DNA from: Cordia subcordata
Lineage: Eukaryota > Streptophyta > Magnoliopsida > Boraginales > Cordiaceae
Assembly (NCBI GenBank): GCA_028554755.1
Contig: JAPTOF010000005.1
Location: 11,546,501-11,610,500 of the forward strand
Reading direction: 5' to 3'
DNA: 64,000 bases
In this document: in pieces, positions 46,301 to 57,385 of the stretch
How positions within the stretch are numbered: position 1 is the stretch's first letter
Layout of the letters: each line of letters begins with the position of its first letter
Program-made: the position numbers and the translations under genes
Notes under the pieces: model-generated
What the model saw: the letters and a program-made list of their open reading frames with translations, nothing else
What the model was told of the DNA's origin: nothing
The model's database searches: none

Positions 46301-49300
46301 TTACAGTCAAAGAACTTATTAGCATATAACTGTGCAGTAACAACTCTCATGCAAATAACATTGCAAAAGAGAGATAAAACAAAAATCAATAATTTAGGCC
46401 ACCCAGAACTAACTAAACCCATCAGCAGCAAACTGTTTGGCTTAAGATTTTAAGCCTGAACGCAATTAGCAAGGATTAGGGAAACAAGCAACTAACTAAA
46501 TCAATCAGCAGCAACTTGTTTGGCTTAAGATTTTATTCTTGGAAGCAATTAGCAATCATCAGGGAAAGGAGCCCAGTTCCCAATAATACATACCCATGTG
46601 CTTAAATCAATATATAAGAGTTTTGATAAGAATTCCACGAGTGGCAGCCCATCGAAAGACCTGTCGTAGCCTGAGTGCTCATAGTCAGTTATACTCAAGC
46701 CACGGGATAGGCAGTAACAGAACAGTACAATTAAAGCTGCACTAACTAATTATAGTGGTTAGTCGGTCAGGAAAAATACCTAGCTCTAGTCAGTTAACTA
46801 ACTAATCCCAAAAGTGCAGCTACACATATAAACACTTCACTTCATGTAAATCTGCAATCAATCAACGAAAATCAAAAAGTTCCTGATCTCTTCTCTCTTT
46901 TCGAATTCTATGAAGCCTAATGGAATCAACTTCATTTATGATGGTAAACTATAAATTTTTAACAGATGAGATTCAGATATGTGAAAAGATAGACCAAAAC
47001 ACCATCAGTACTTGGTTCATTAGTGACTGAAAAGCACAACGAAGAGACCTAGTGACACTAAAAATTAAGAGAAATTAGATCAGTTGCAGAATGAATGCAA
47101 AACAATCAAACCAGATATATTACGTTTTGTCTATTGCAGCAGTGAGGAAATGCAACAAACCTCAAAATCAGCAGAACGGGGATTCCCATTGATCACTGCC
47201 ATTGATTTATCATCCTTACGGTTCAGCATAGAGAAATTTTCTTTGTAAGAGCAAAGTATCCATGTTAACACCTCTGTGTAACCAACCATTGCAATCTTAA
47301 AGGACAAAAGAAAATGAAAAAGAATATTAACCTTCATAGAAGGGCATTGAAGAATATTAACAATAATAGTAATCAAGAAAAAGCTTATTTGACAGTGAGC
47401 TAAATCATCCCTATAAACACCTAAAGCTATTGACTGCAATTCTTCAACTTAAGCTCAGGCGAAACTATACCCAATGAAAGAGACAAGTATTTAAAACATG
47501 TAACTTCTGATCTCCATACTGCATATGATGATCAGAGGATATTAAGACAAACACCAGACAAGATACACATGAGCATATTTGTCGATGTTTGTGTATCTTT
47601 TACACTTTTTCCCTTTGTTCATTTTGTGTTTTTACGGTTAGGGGGAGAGCTTTTATGTGTATGCCAACCAGATTTTTTAGATAGACTCTAGTTATTTCAA
47701 GACAGCTTAGACAGAAATATGGGATACTTGCGTCATATTCCATAACTAAGAAATTGTGCAGCTACTTCCATCATTTGGAAAAAGCAGGATGCAGCAAACA
47801 GTTAAATAGGAACAATGAGTATATGTCAGATCAGGAAAAGAAAAATACCAAGAAGAGAAAGAGACAGAAAAATTAATATACTAAAGTTATAATCAAGCTA
47901 CCGTCTTACAGTGTCGAGGAAACAGCTGAATAGGAAATATAAACAAATTCACAATGAGAGTTCCAAGTCCAAACAAAATACTCAGTAGCACAGAGACGAG
48001 TTAGGGTATCTAAAGTTCAGTTGACAGGTGCCACTCACCATTATCATGGCATTAGAAAAGATTAACCCGAAAAGAAAAAAATATAGTGCAAACTCCAATT
48101 GAAATGTAAACAAAAGCTCACTTCTTAAGAAAAAGTCAAAATGAAGCAGAACATCACTTCAAAGCAAGAAAGAACTTAAACACTGCAACAAGTTAAAAGA
48201 TTATGTAAACTTGAAAAGTAAAAAACCTTGAAAATGGAATATCTGGAAGCAAGCAAAAGCCTGAAAGCAATATGTATTACCTCCATCCGAAGTAGGTCAC
48301 TAAGCTCATTTAAAGTCAGAGGCTTCAATGATGCAGGTTTTCTCTTTGGAATTTCATTATAACCATAAGCAATTGCAACATCCTTGAGTGAAAACAAAGA
48401 AATGGAGAAGCTATATGAAACATGAGCCAAATACATGCTAAGCGAAAACAGATATCTTCAAGCACTATGGTAATACCTCAGCCACATCACAAGGATGGAG
48501 AACATCACTTCTAGTGGGAGGTACAGACACGGTAACATTGATCTGTTTATCTTCCAATGTAGAAATTTTAGCCGGTAATTGCATTTTAGTTAACAAACTG
48601 GTAACCTGAAAACCGAACGGAATCTGATCAGACAAGCTAAAGAAAACGAGGCAAATGCAAAATTCAGATAATCACAGTAAAATAAAATTACTTGTCATCA
48701 GCAATAGCAGAAAATAGAGATTTCAGATTTTCCCCAGATAATGTGATCCAAAACAAAGTTAAGTTGTAATTCATATGCAAACAAAAAATTTCAAAAGAAC
48801 TCAAGAACAAGAAGAATTAAGAAAATAAGAAGCTGACTAAAATACCTCATTTGGTGGCAAAGAGACGCCAACTATGTTAGTGATATATGATAGAGGAACA
48901 TCCATTTGATAGAGTGATAAGTCAGGGCAAACATATGACTTTCCATTTGAATAGATCACTTTAACTGGTTCAACCTCAAACTTCCTATCACAATACACCG
49001 AGAACATAGTCACCTGCAACAAAATATATAATGATAAAAACAGTAACAGAAAACTATTGAGGAGAAATGTCGGGTAAATAACAAATGTTAGCTCAACCAT
49101 CTCTTACCATTGTGTTCAAGACAATATTGGCCTTTGTCAAATCTGTGGCTGTGCACTCAATGAACACGTTCTTCGTCTTTAGAGTAATGGCAGAATGTGA
49201 ACCATTAATTATTGGAGGCAAAGACAAAACTGTCCTGCAAACAGGGACGTGGATTTATCACTTTAAGAAAGACATAATTCAAAATTCTTTGCTCAAAGCT

Positions 49301-52300
49301 CAAAAGCTCCAAATGCCACAATCAACAAGACAAAAAAGCATTACCATGCATACATACAATTGATTATTTAATTTTATGTACGAAACAAAACCAATCCTCA
49401 AAGTTGTACAAGCAGTATATAGAATATAAGTCCTAATCATCCAATCATAGCGGATTGCCTATTCAAGAAGATAAGCTTGAAGCATTTTTCATAATCAACT
49501 TTCCGCTAATTTTAGAAAGGAAAAATACAAAAAGAGTTCTATGATACAAAAGAAAACCAGTAAAACAATAGAAGCATGTAAACATTGCTTCAGATCTGAA
49601 GTAAGAACATGTACGTCAGAAAAAGTACCTGTTGCGATCATATATGACTGGAAACACTGGTGATTTCTCAATAATGTGCAAGAACTTCTTCAATTTTAAA
49701 TCTGACTGCCAATATGAAAAGTCGCACACATATTAGAACCCAATAACAATGCCAAGTGATAAAGTGGCAAAAAAGTAATTTTGCATATAGGATTACTTAA
49801 ATTCTTTTTCCTGCTACAATGGCTATAAAGCACCAACAGCACTGAATTCACAAACATGAGGTGCAGATTAGCAATCCTCAGAAAAAAAAGGGAAAAAATT
49901 AGAAGACCAAAGAGGAATGCAGACAGTATCAAAACTCACCTTGTAATATTCCATCAGCTCATCAGCTCTGAAGTTCCTTGTCTAAACAGAAAACCAGATC
50001 CCTTTTAACAACATATGGCATATAGCATAGTCTTTTTGTATGAAAATTACAGCAAAGCAAGAAAACCACTAAGTGCATAGAACCAATATATGAGCTATGG
50101 GCTATTGTGCTTGTTCTCCGAAGTAGCAAAATAATACAATAGGCAATAGAGCCAAATAATATAACAGGCACCTATCACCTGCTCTATTATTTGGACAGCT
50201 GCTGGAAATAGGTCAAAATAATTAAGCCCAAGACCGCCATATGGAAAATAAGCACTTTTACTATTTGAAATCCCAAAAGGAGAAGACAAAAACTAAAAAT
50301 GAAGAAAAAGATAGTGATCAAGGGGTCACTAGTGTAGGAATTGTTAGGAATTGGGATTTGAAGTCCAGAACTAATTTCCTCAGGGAGCTTACTTTACTAA
50401 TACAAAAATAGTGGCACAACCTCCCTTTCTCCTTTTTCTGGGATAGAAACATGGAGGGAAACACTTTAGATGACTTAGGAATGATATCAGAACCATAATG
50501 GCAATGATTTCTATTTTTTCTAGGAAAAAGAGAATTTTATTGATGTGGCGTGAAGGGAGTGCAAAACATACACAAATAGAGCAAAAGTAACCAGTGCAAG
50601 TGATTATGCTCCTTGTGAGTGGTAAAGGGGTCATAAAAGCCAACCAGGTACACAAAACTCCCACTATGCTCAAGGTCTAAAGAAGGATTGGAACAAGTTT
50701 GGGTCTACTGGACACAAGCTTACCCAGCATTCTGAAAGAGGCTATCCGCATGATCGCCTTCAAAATATTGGAACAGGTATGCTTTGGCTTATATTTATTT
50801 CTTTTGACAAAAGACTTCATTTTTTATTTTATTACTACACGAATTTAACTGCTAATTATGTCATGCTATACTTTTTGTTTCTAATGGATTTTATATAACA
50901 ATTAAGTACCAGATTCAAAAAGCTCATAATAACGGGCAGGACCAACCAAATAAAAAATAGGAGTGGGCAAGAACTTGTGGGTGCCAGGGGGTATTTTTTA
51001 ATAGAACGGCTTGTTCTTAAATTGTTTCTATGAGGACTTTCCTTCTATAATGACATTAGCAGCCATAGAGTCTGGGATGTGTATAGTGAATGTGGTTAAT
51101 TGCTAACCTCTTGTGGTTTGTAATAAATGAAAATGTCTTTCCTGTAATATAGAGGTTGGCTTGTGTTTCTGTCACTTAGTGTTATCTGGTCTTGTCAAAA
51201 CAAATTCAACACATTTAACATTTGAATACTTGTTAGGCGAAAGTATTGTTGTTGTAGGCGTGCAATCAATAGTGAATGAAGAGTATATCATATTTTTGAA
51301 ACGTCAATCACAGGTTTGCAGTGCATGCTGGATGGAAGCATCAACCACTATCTCAGGATCAACTTGCCGAAAATTTGTTTGTGTTCAAGTAGTGTGGTTA
51401 AATTGCAAAATGCAAGGCTAATTACAATTATAATTTCTCCAGTCTCTACATGGTAGCTAACATTTGTCACTTGTGTAAGGCTACAATTGCACTCACTGAA
51501 AACAAGGGTAAACAGAAAACTACATTTCAAGAAACAGAACAAGGACATTTAGTGAATGTCAAGTCACATACCTGCTTCAGTGGCTTAAAGTTTATTTCTG
51601 AAGGTGGCAAAGCCTGAAATTTGAAGAAATATAACTCAATAACCTTCCACTCAGAGGTTCCAATCATTATATCACTCTAGTTATGGAACATACAACAGTC
51701 AACTCTTTTTGTTTATTTTTTGGCCATATGGCAGGTAACTAGCTAAGGTAATCAACACAAAATAACAAGTCAAGAACAAAATCAAAATTTTATACTAGTC
51801 ACATGCTTCAGTCTCCATGTATGCTACCATCAATCAAAGATTATTGGTAATTGACGGTGATGGAATCTTGTGCACACACTTATGGGCTAAAGCAAAGCCA
51901 TCCATAATGATTAGCAGTTCACAATAAACAAAACTTGCAAGCATATACTTTTCTTTATTAGTAGGTGGATAGCATGCTCAACATGCTCTCCATGCCAGGA
52001 TGAGTCTGTTAACTCTAGTTTTGGGACAACACAAAATAAAATCTGTGCCAGGCTGAGTCTGTTACTTCTAGTTTTGGGACAACATAAAATTAAATCTACT
52101 TTCATAATCTGGGTGGTAACCTTGAAATACAATAATTCTTTTACAACAGATGTCACAAAAGAAATTACAAAAAGCCAGTGGAGTAACTTTCTTAAAGTAA
52201 TCAAACTGGTCATACTAAGCTCCATCCGCACATATTACCTAGTATATTATATATCTCAAGCACGCTCCCAACTTGTTGTGCCTAGGCAAACCAAGTCATT

Positions 52301-55300
52301 CAATCTAGACTTAACAGAGTACTAAAAAAGTTGTTCTACTGAATAATACAGTACAATATTTGCAAACAGAAACAGATTTATACTGTAAATGATTCAAGAA
52401 TAGTATTCAGTATTCACTAATGCACCTGGTTCTTGTTCTGTTTAATATTTGACATTATAGGACCGGAATTCAAAGTATCCACATAAGGTAAAGTGCTCGG
52501 GACGAGCACCCAAATAAGTGTACTGAAAATACAAGTGTACCACAGACTCTATCTGCATTATAGGAGCAGTGTCATCAAATTATCTGCTACAATAGTACTT
52601 GCATATCAACGCAGCTCCACTAAAGAATGAGAAGACCAAAAAAAGGAGCATAATTTAAGATTTAAGATTAAAATAAGGCCGAGAAGCACACCTCATACGT
52701 GAAAGGGCCTTCTATTGTATCCAAATCATGTGTGCCAATGGCAACCAAGCTTCTTTTCCTAGAAAGACACAAGTAATAAAGAAAATAAATCAAACAGGCC
52801 AAGCCCAAACTCACAGCACCTAGAAAACCTTGAAAGAGAAAATATCTGAAAGGAGAAGTGAGAAAACCCTGAAAGAGACACTCAAAAGAAAATCCAAAAT
52901 CAAGGCAAGTCTTTTCCTACTACTGATAGTATTTTATTTAGTACAAAAGCATGAAGATTGCAATTAGGGAAGCTTCTAGCTACAAGTTGGTGTCAAACTT
53001 ATCTTTTTCTTACTTCAACATTTCTCAACTTGGACAAGAAAAGAGAGTTACAACTTGGCAGTAGTAGGCCCTATTCTCTATTGGCAACCATTTCTGAGCA
53101 AGAGAAAATTAACAGCCAAACTGACCTTTGACATATCAAAACCCATAGAAAAACTTGTCCTAGAAAGGTCAAGCTCTCCAAGTTGACATTTAAGGTGGTC
53201 TGGTTAGTAAGTTTTACTCAACTTTTCTGCAAATTCCTAGGTCTTTGTGAAGCTTAATAAACATCATGATGGTAACCCTAAGCTCTACTTGTGCAAATTA
53301 ATCAACATACATATCCAAATAAAAGGATTAACATGCAGATTAATTTCTTTGGACCAAAATATAACTCCATCTGTCCCAATATTCGAGCTTCCCCTGCCCC
53401 ACCCCCCAAAAAAAAAAAGAAAAAAAGAAAAAACCCCGAAAAAGGTATCCAACTGTTGCAAGTAGGCATTGTAAATATTTTCAGGGTTGCCCCTTGCACC
53501 CCCTATTTACTTATTAATAGGATTCTTTATTTCTCAAAGAAAAGGAATCCAACTGTTTAACCAAGTTAGAATTTTAAATATAAGATTGAGTAGAATTACT
53601 TGCCTGCCACTAAATTTAAATTTGTGGACTCCTTCTAACAGGATAAACTGTAATTTTGGTATATGAACTAAAAAGTACAGCTCTTAGGGTTGTTGCACTC
53701 TTTTACTGGGAGAGAACAAAATGAACAGGGGGCTTCAAATAGGGGATAGAGGGAGTAGCAAATATCCACTAAGGCTTTTTCATGTCTGCAGAACTGCAGC
53801 TTGGTTTACAGCATTAGCTGCCAAATTTCAAGATATTCAACATTCATATTCTCGACCAGTTGACCATTTCTTTATTGGTTAAAGTGCATATTAATGTTCT
53901 TGAGGAATTCCACATGATCTTTTCATTAAGTTAATTTTGCAAGTGTGATTGGATTGATTGAGGCACAACGAGTACATCAATCATCTTCTTTTAACATATA
54001 TAGAATATCCAATAGCAAAGCAGTGCAAGAAAGCCATCCATTTCAAATATCATATACGAAAAAGAACAAATGATATTAAAATAAGTACTCGATGCAGTAT
54101 TTGGCGACCAGTTTTTTTCCAAGACTGGAACAAATTCTATGGGCTTAAATATCAAACCAAGGATTTCATGTTTAGAACCAATAGATCAGGAAATGCAGCA
54201 CAAATATACATACTAAGTATGATATATTACCTGCAAATGTTCTGATGAAGCCGGTCTTGAAGATCAATAAAGCTATTGTATATTGATTCATCAAATGTTA
54301 CCCCCCTTAAAACAGCACAAACAACGTATGAGCGAATCCTTGATGTCTGCAAAAAATGAAAAACAATAGTTACAACGTTTTGATGGACAAATTTTGTTTA
54401 AAGTTAGACTGTCGCTAAGTATAACCTTCAATATTTCAGACAACATATACCTCTGGTTTCACATGCGTCTTGAGCAGGGATTCTTCGCTAATATTGACAA
54501 CCTTATACGTAGGTATTGGATCGACCCCATTAAAAATACGAAGAGCCTTGGCCAATCCCTCAAGACAAAGCAAATCATATCTGGAAATTAACAATTCAGA
54601 CGATCAAAGACCCCACAAGTCCACAATCATGTTTAACAAAAGCTGGATCATGCCACAAGAATTCATGGTGCACCAAATCCTCAATGTTTTAAACAATTTC
54701 GTTGTCTACAATCTAATTGTCCAGTAAAGCAAGATTTTGAAAGAGAAAATGCCTGCTCAAGATATTACCTGCTCTAATAGTAAAGTCAGATTTTCAAAAC
54801 TTCTCGTTACTCAATTAAGCAAACTAACCCCGACTAAAATCTCAAATTATATACTACTTACTCAAAGTTACCTATTGGCTGGAACTTCGATCTTGTATAT
54901 GATTTCTTCATCCTCTGATGCTTCTTCTTCTTCTTCCAAATGCTTTTCTTTTCTTATAATTGCCTTTTCCGTTGTCTGCATTTTCCACATATAAAAACCA
55001 TAAAGCTCCAACTATTACTAATAGCTATAAAGGTGTAACTGTTATTAATAACTCACGCAAAATTGATGAAACAATGTACCTACAGAAAACTTACATAATC
55101 TCACACACCAAGACAAACATTCGCTCTCACACACCAAGACAAACATTCGCGCACACACACACACTGGCATGCGCTGGCACACACAGACACACACAAACAG
55201 AGACATACTAAAACACCTAATCCAGGTAAACAAACACCAGCTATATAAAAAAAAAAAAAATGGAAACCCAGCTTTCACGCGACGTATAAAAGAGTCAACA

Positions 55301-55656
55301 TTTTATTGACATTTCAAATGCGAATTCCATAATTGAGCAACATTTTAACAAAGAACTACATAAGCGTGAGAGGGCGAGAATCCATACGACGTCGTCGAGC
55401 TCAATGCCAAACTTAAAGCACAATTCGTCAAACTCTTCCTGAGCTGTGATCAGAGGAAATGAGTTTATCAATTAGCATACAGAAATTACGTATACACACA
55501 CTGACGCACACACATGTATATAAACATGTAAACATATATATATATATATAGATAGAGAAGTTTAGAGGTGGAAGGAGAGAGAGAGAGAGAGAGTTAACTG
55601 TAAGTGCGGCCAAGGGCTTGGAAGAGGCGATCTCGGCCGACGCTTACGGTAGGCAT
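43325..55656 (-). CDS. FARSB: phenylalanyl-tRNA synthetase beta subunit, cytosolic
   Basis: The beta subunit of the cytosolic alpha2-beta2 enzyme that charges tRNA-Phe; it carries the editing and B5 domains. Nineteen exons, from the start: 55656-55599, 55443-55388, 54975-54872, 54580-54451, 54346-54231, 52758-52692, 51613-51572, 49981-49940, 49705-49629, 49234-49108, 49013-48846, 48605-48477, 48382-48281, 47295-47161, 46102-46028, 45176-45069, 44035-43940, 43856-43773, 43393-43325. The sum is 1785 nt, 594 residues, close to the family's roughly 590. All junctions are GT/AG and in phase. Hallmarks: [19 protein letters not shown] at the N-terminus, [17 protein letters not shown], an acidic stretch near residue 55, the B5-like region about 274-380 ([12 protein letters not shown]) and the C-terminal catalytic-fold region ([34 protein letters not shown]). 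The start codon has a good context (CCCACCATGCC). No plastid-type transit peptide is present. Confidence 0.95.
46408..46573. repeat. 83-bp tandem duplication in a PheRS intron
   Basis: Two diverged units, period about 83 bp, each with ACTAACTAAA, ATCAGCAGCAA, TTTGGCTTAAGATTTTA and GCAATTAGCAA in order. Located in the intron 46103-47160. Confidence 0.75.
46650..46925. mobile_element. possible solo LTR in a PheRS intron
   Basis: The segment has an LTR-like layout: TAACTAACTAATC and TTAGT motifs, a TATA-like ACATATAAACACTTCAC at about 46825, then AATCAATCAACG and a CT-rich stretch. In style it resembles the copia LTR at 2533-2749, but I could not align the two or find sharp ends or a target duplication. 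Confidence 0.3.
50625..50757 (-). mobile_element. Au-type SINE in a PheRS intron
   Basis: Read on the minus strand, the segment follows the conserved part of the angiosperm Au SINE. On the plus strand the matching blocks are GGTACACAAAACTCCCACT, then CAAGGTCTAAAGAAGGA, GGGTCTACTGGACACAAGCT, TACCCAGCATTCTGAAAGAG and GCTATCCGCATGATCG, in the correct order and spacing. The tRNA-like head beyond about 50757 is missing or unrecognisable. The element is on the same strand as PheRS, in the intron 49982-51571. Confidence 0.6.
51994..52099. repeat. 53-bp tandem duplication in a PheRS intron
   Basis: Two units starting at 51994 and 52047, each with GCCAGG(A/C)TGAGTCTGTTA followed by CTAGTTTTGGGACAACA and an A/T-rich end. 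Located in the intron 51614-52691. Confidence 0.8.
55096..55196. repeat. CACA-rich minisatellite in PheRS intron 2
   Basis: Two adjacent copies of a unit near CACACCAAGACAAACATTCG, followed by an (AC)n run and further CACACA blocks, in the intron 54976-55387. Confidence 0.8.
55569..55593. repeat. (GA)n microsatellite next to PheRS exon 1
   Basis: A GA run a few bases from the first donor site. On the minus (gene) strand it is a CT run within the start of intron 1. Confidence 0.85.
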
Positions 55657-55854
55657 GGTGGGCGATGCAGCTGCAATGGATGGAGGAGGGTTTTGCGTAT
55701 TTGTGTTTGTATTGTATGAGATGCCTCCGGTTTATTGTGAAAACCATTGAACCGGAACCTAATGGACCGGTTCAACCCTTTGGGCTAACTTTGAGGAAAC
55801 TATTTTTATTTTTTATTTTAAGTTTAAAAAAATATATATCTTCCGTTTATATTT

Positions 55855-56005
55855 AAGGTGAAATGGACCAAAGACCTTATAGTCCATTATATAAAAAATT
55901 TTGTGGTGCCAAATATCCCTAGTTAGACCCTTGTGATGGGTGAAAATTAGCACCCATACCCCTGACATCTAAAATAAAGTCATCTTTAACGAAAGTATAA
56001 ATACA
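55855..56005. mobile_element. single arm of a Mutator-like foldback element
   Basis: It resembles the left arms of the elements at 18686 and 20515 (an AAATGGACC-like start, TATAGTCCATTATA, a CCCTTGTGATGGGTGAAAAT block and a TTTAACG near the end). No right arm was found nearby, so it is truncated. It lies just upstream of PheRS. Confidence 0.45.
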
Positions 56006-56324
56006 TGCCGAGCTTCTAAATGTTTGGTTAATTCATTGCAAAAAGAAAATTGGACATCTTACTCTTGGAGATTAAAACGCTATCTCATTACCTGACCTTG
56101 GGATAAGGCTTTGAAGCAAGCAGCTACATAGTTAAATTTCAGTAGACGTAGGTCTCCTATTTATAGACGGTAATTTCTCTTTTAATTGCTAATTTTAGTT
56201 GTTGTTTTGGTTTTGTTAAATGAACAGTGAGCGGTTGTTTTTTCACGTAGATTAGTCAGTAGAAATGTGGTTTGTCGTTGATTTAGTGAAAGAAAAATTC
56301 CCTACTCCCAATTTTTACTTTTCA

Positions 56325-57012
56325 CTTTAAAAGTAAAACAAACTTGATCAATCCATTTACCATTATCTCCTTATCTTCTTATATCCATCCCTAATATCCT
56401 TAAAATGAACTAAAAACATCAACATATAAACGTCTATGCTTTTCCAAAGTCTTGCATTATAATTTATTTAATAATTTATATATTTATATTATGAGTCACA
56501 AATTAAATTATGATATTTTAATAATGTATTTTTAGAAAAGTGAAACAACTACATATCTTTACATTGTGTTTTAAGACTTATTTGGATTGACTTTCTTTCA
56601 GGAAAAAATACTTTTTTTTTCCTGAAAAAGTTACATTAAATTTACAATAACTATTTAATTTTACTTTCAAAAAAATCGAAACTCTGGAAAAAAAAACTCA
56701 AATACAACTTTTTTAATAGCCAAAATTTTCAACTTTTCAAAAAAAGTTATTTTTTAAAAGCTGTTAAAAAAAATACTTTTGAAAAAAGCCAATCCAAACG
56801 AACCATTAATTGTCATCTAATTCTTCTGTCTTCAATCATCATTTTGACTCTATAAATTAGCTTTAAGCATTGCTACCCAAACAGTTAAATGCTTATTTTT
56901 ATAATTAAAATTTTTATTCAAACAAATAATTACTTAAAATTAAAAATATAAAAAAGTCACTTAAAGCCAAAGTTGCTTTAAGTAACTTTTCCATAAGCAA
57001 ATTTAAACACCC
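56325..57012. mobile_element. PIF/Harbinger-like element, second copy, interrupted
   Basis: The right part (about 56880-57012) aligns with the right part of the element at 31575-32044, through ACTTAAAATTAAAAATA, TTGCTTTAAGTAACTTTT and an end near TTTAAACACCC. The left part aligns only loosely (CCATTTACCATTATCTCCTTA). A TTTGGATTGG-family element sits in the middle. The left terminus is not recognisable. Confidence 0.5.
56575..56804. mobile_element. TTTGGATTGG-family miniature element, copy C
   Basis: The left end GACTTATTTGGATTGAC pairs with GGTTCGTTTGGATTGGC on the other strand. The interior shares the block TTACATTAAATTTACAATAA with copies A and B. About 230 bp. It is inserted within the second PIF/Harbinger-like element, so it is the younger of the two. 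Confidence 0.68.
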
Positions 57013-57385
57013 TTCACTGTTAAAAATATACCCAAACTAAAACGAAAAATTAAAATAAACTGATTAGAAGTTTTTAGGGTCCACACTGAATAGTTGACTG
57101 GATAATAGCTTTGAGCTTTTCGTTTGCCACATTATCTAACAACGTCATGAACTGTAGTACAAGATCTCATTTCGTTAAGTTCATGTGCCTGTTCATGCAC
57201 CATTGCCTCTCAACATTAACATGTTTATACAGGGTGTTTAACTCGAGCTTAACCCCTCCGGACGACATCTTATTATACATTAAGCTATAATTATGCAGAA
57301 AACCAAAAGCTGGAGGAAGTTACAAGCGGGGTATCCCCTTACCAGAGCTGGGATTATGAGCATTCTTCAGCAGTAGAACAAGCTC

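Noticed and set aside
55096..55196. Regularly spaced repeats as a possible CRISPR-like array
   Set aside because: There are only two short units followed by simple CA repeats, inside a plant intron. There are no distinct spacers.
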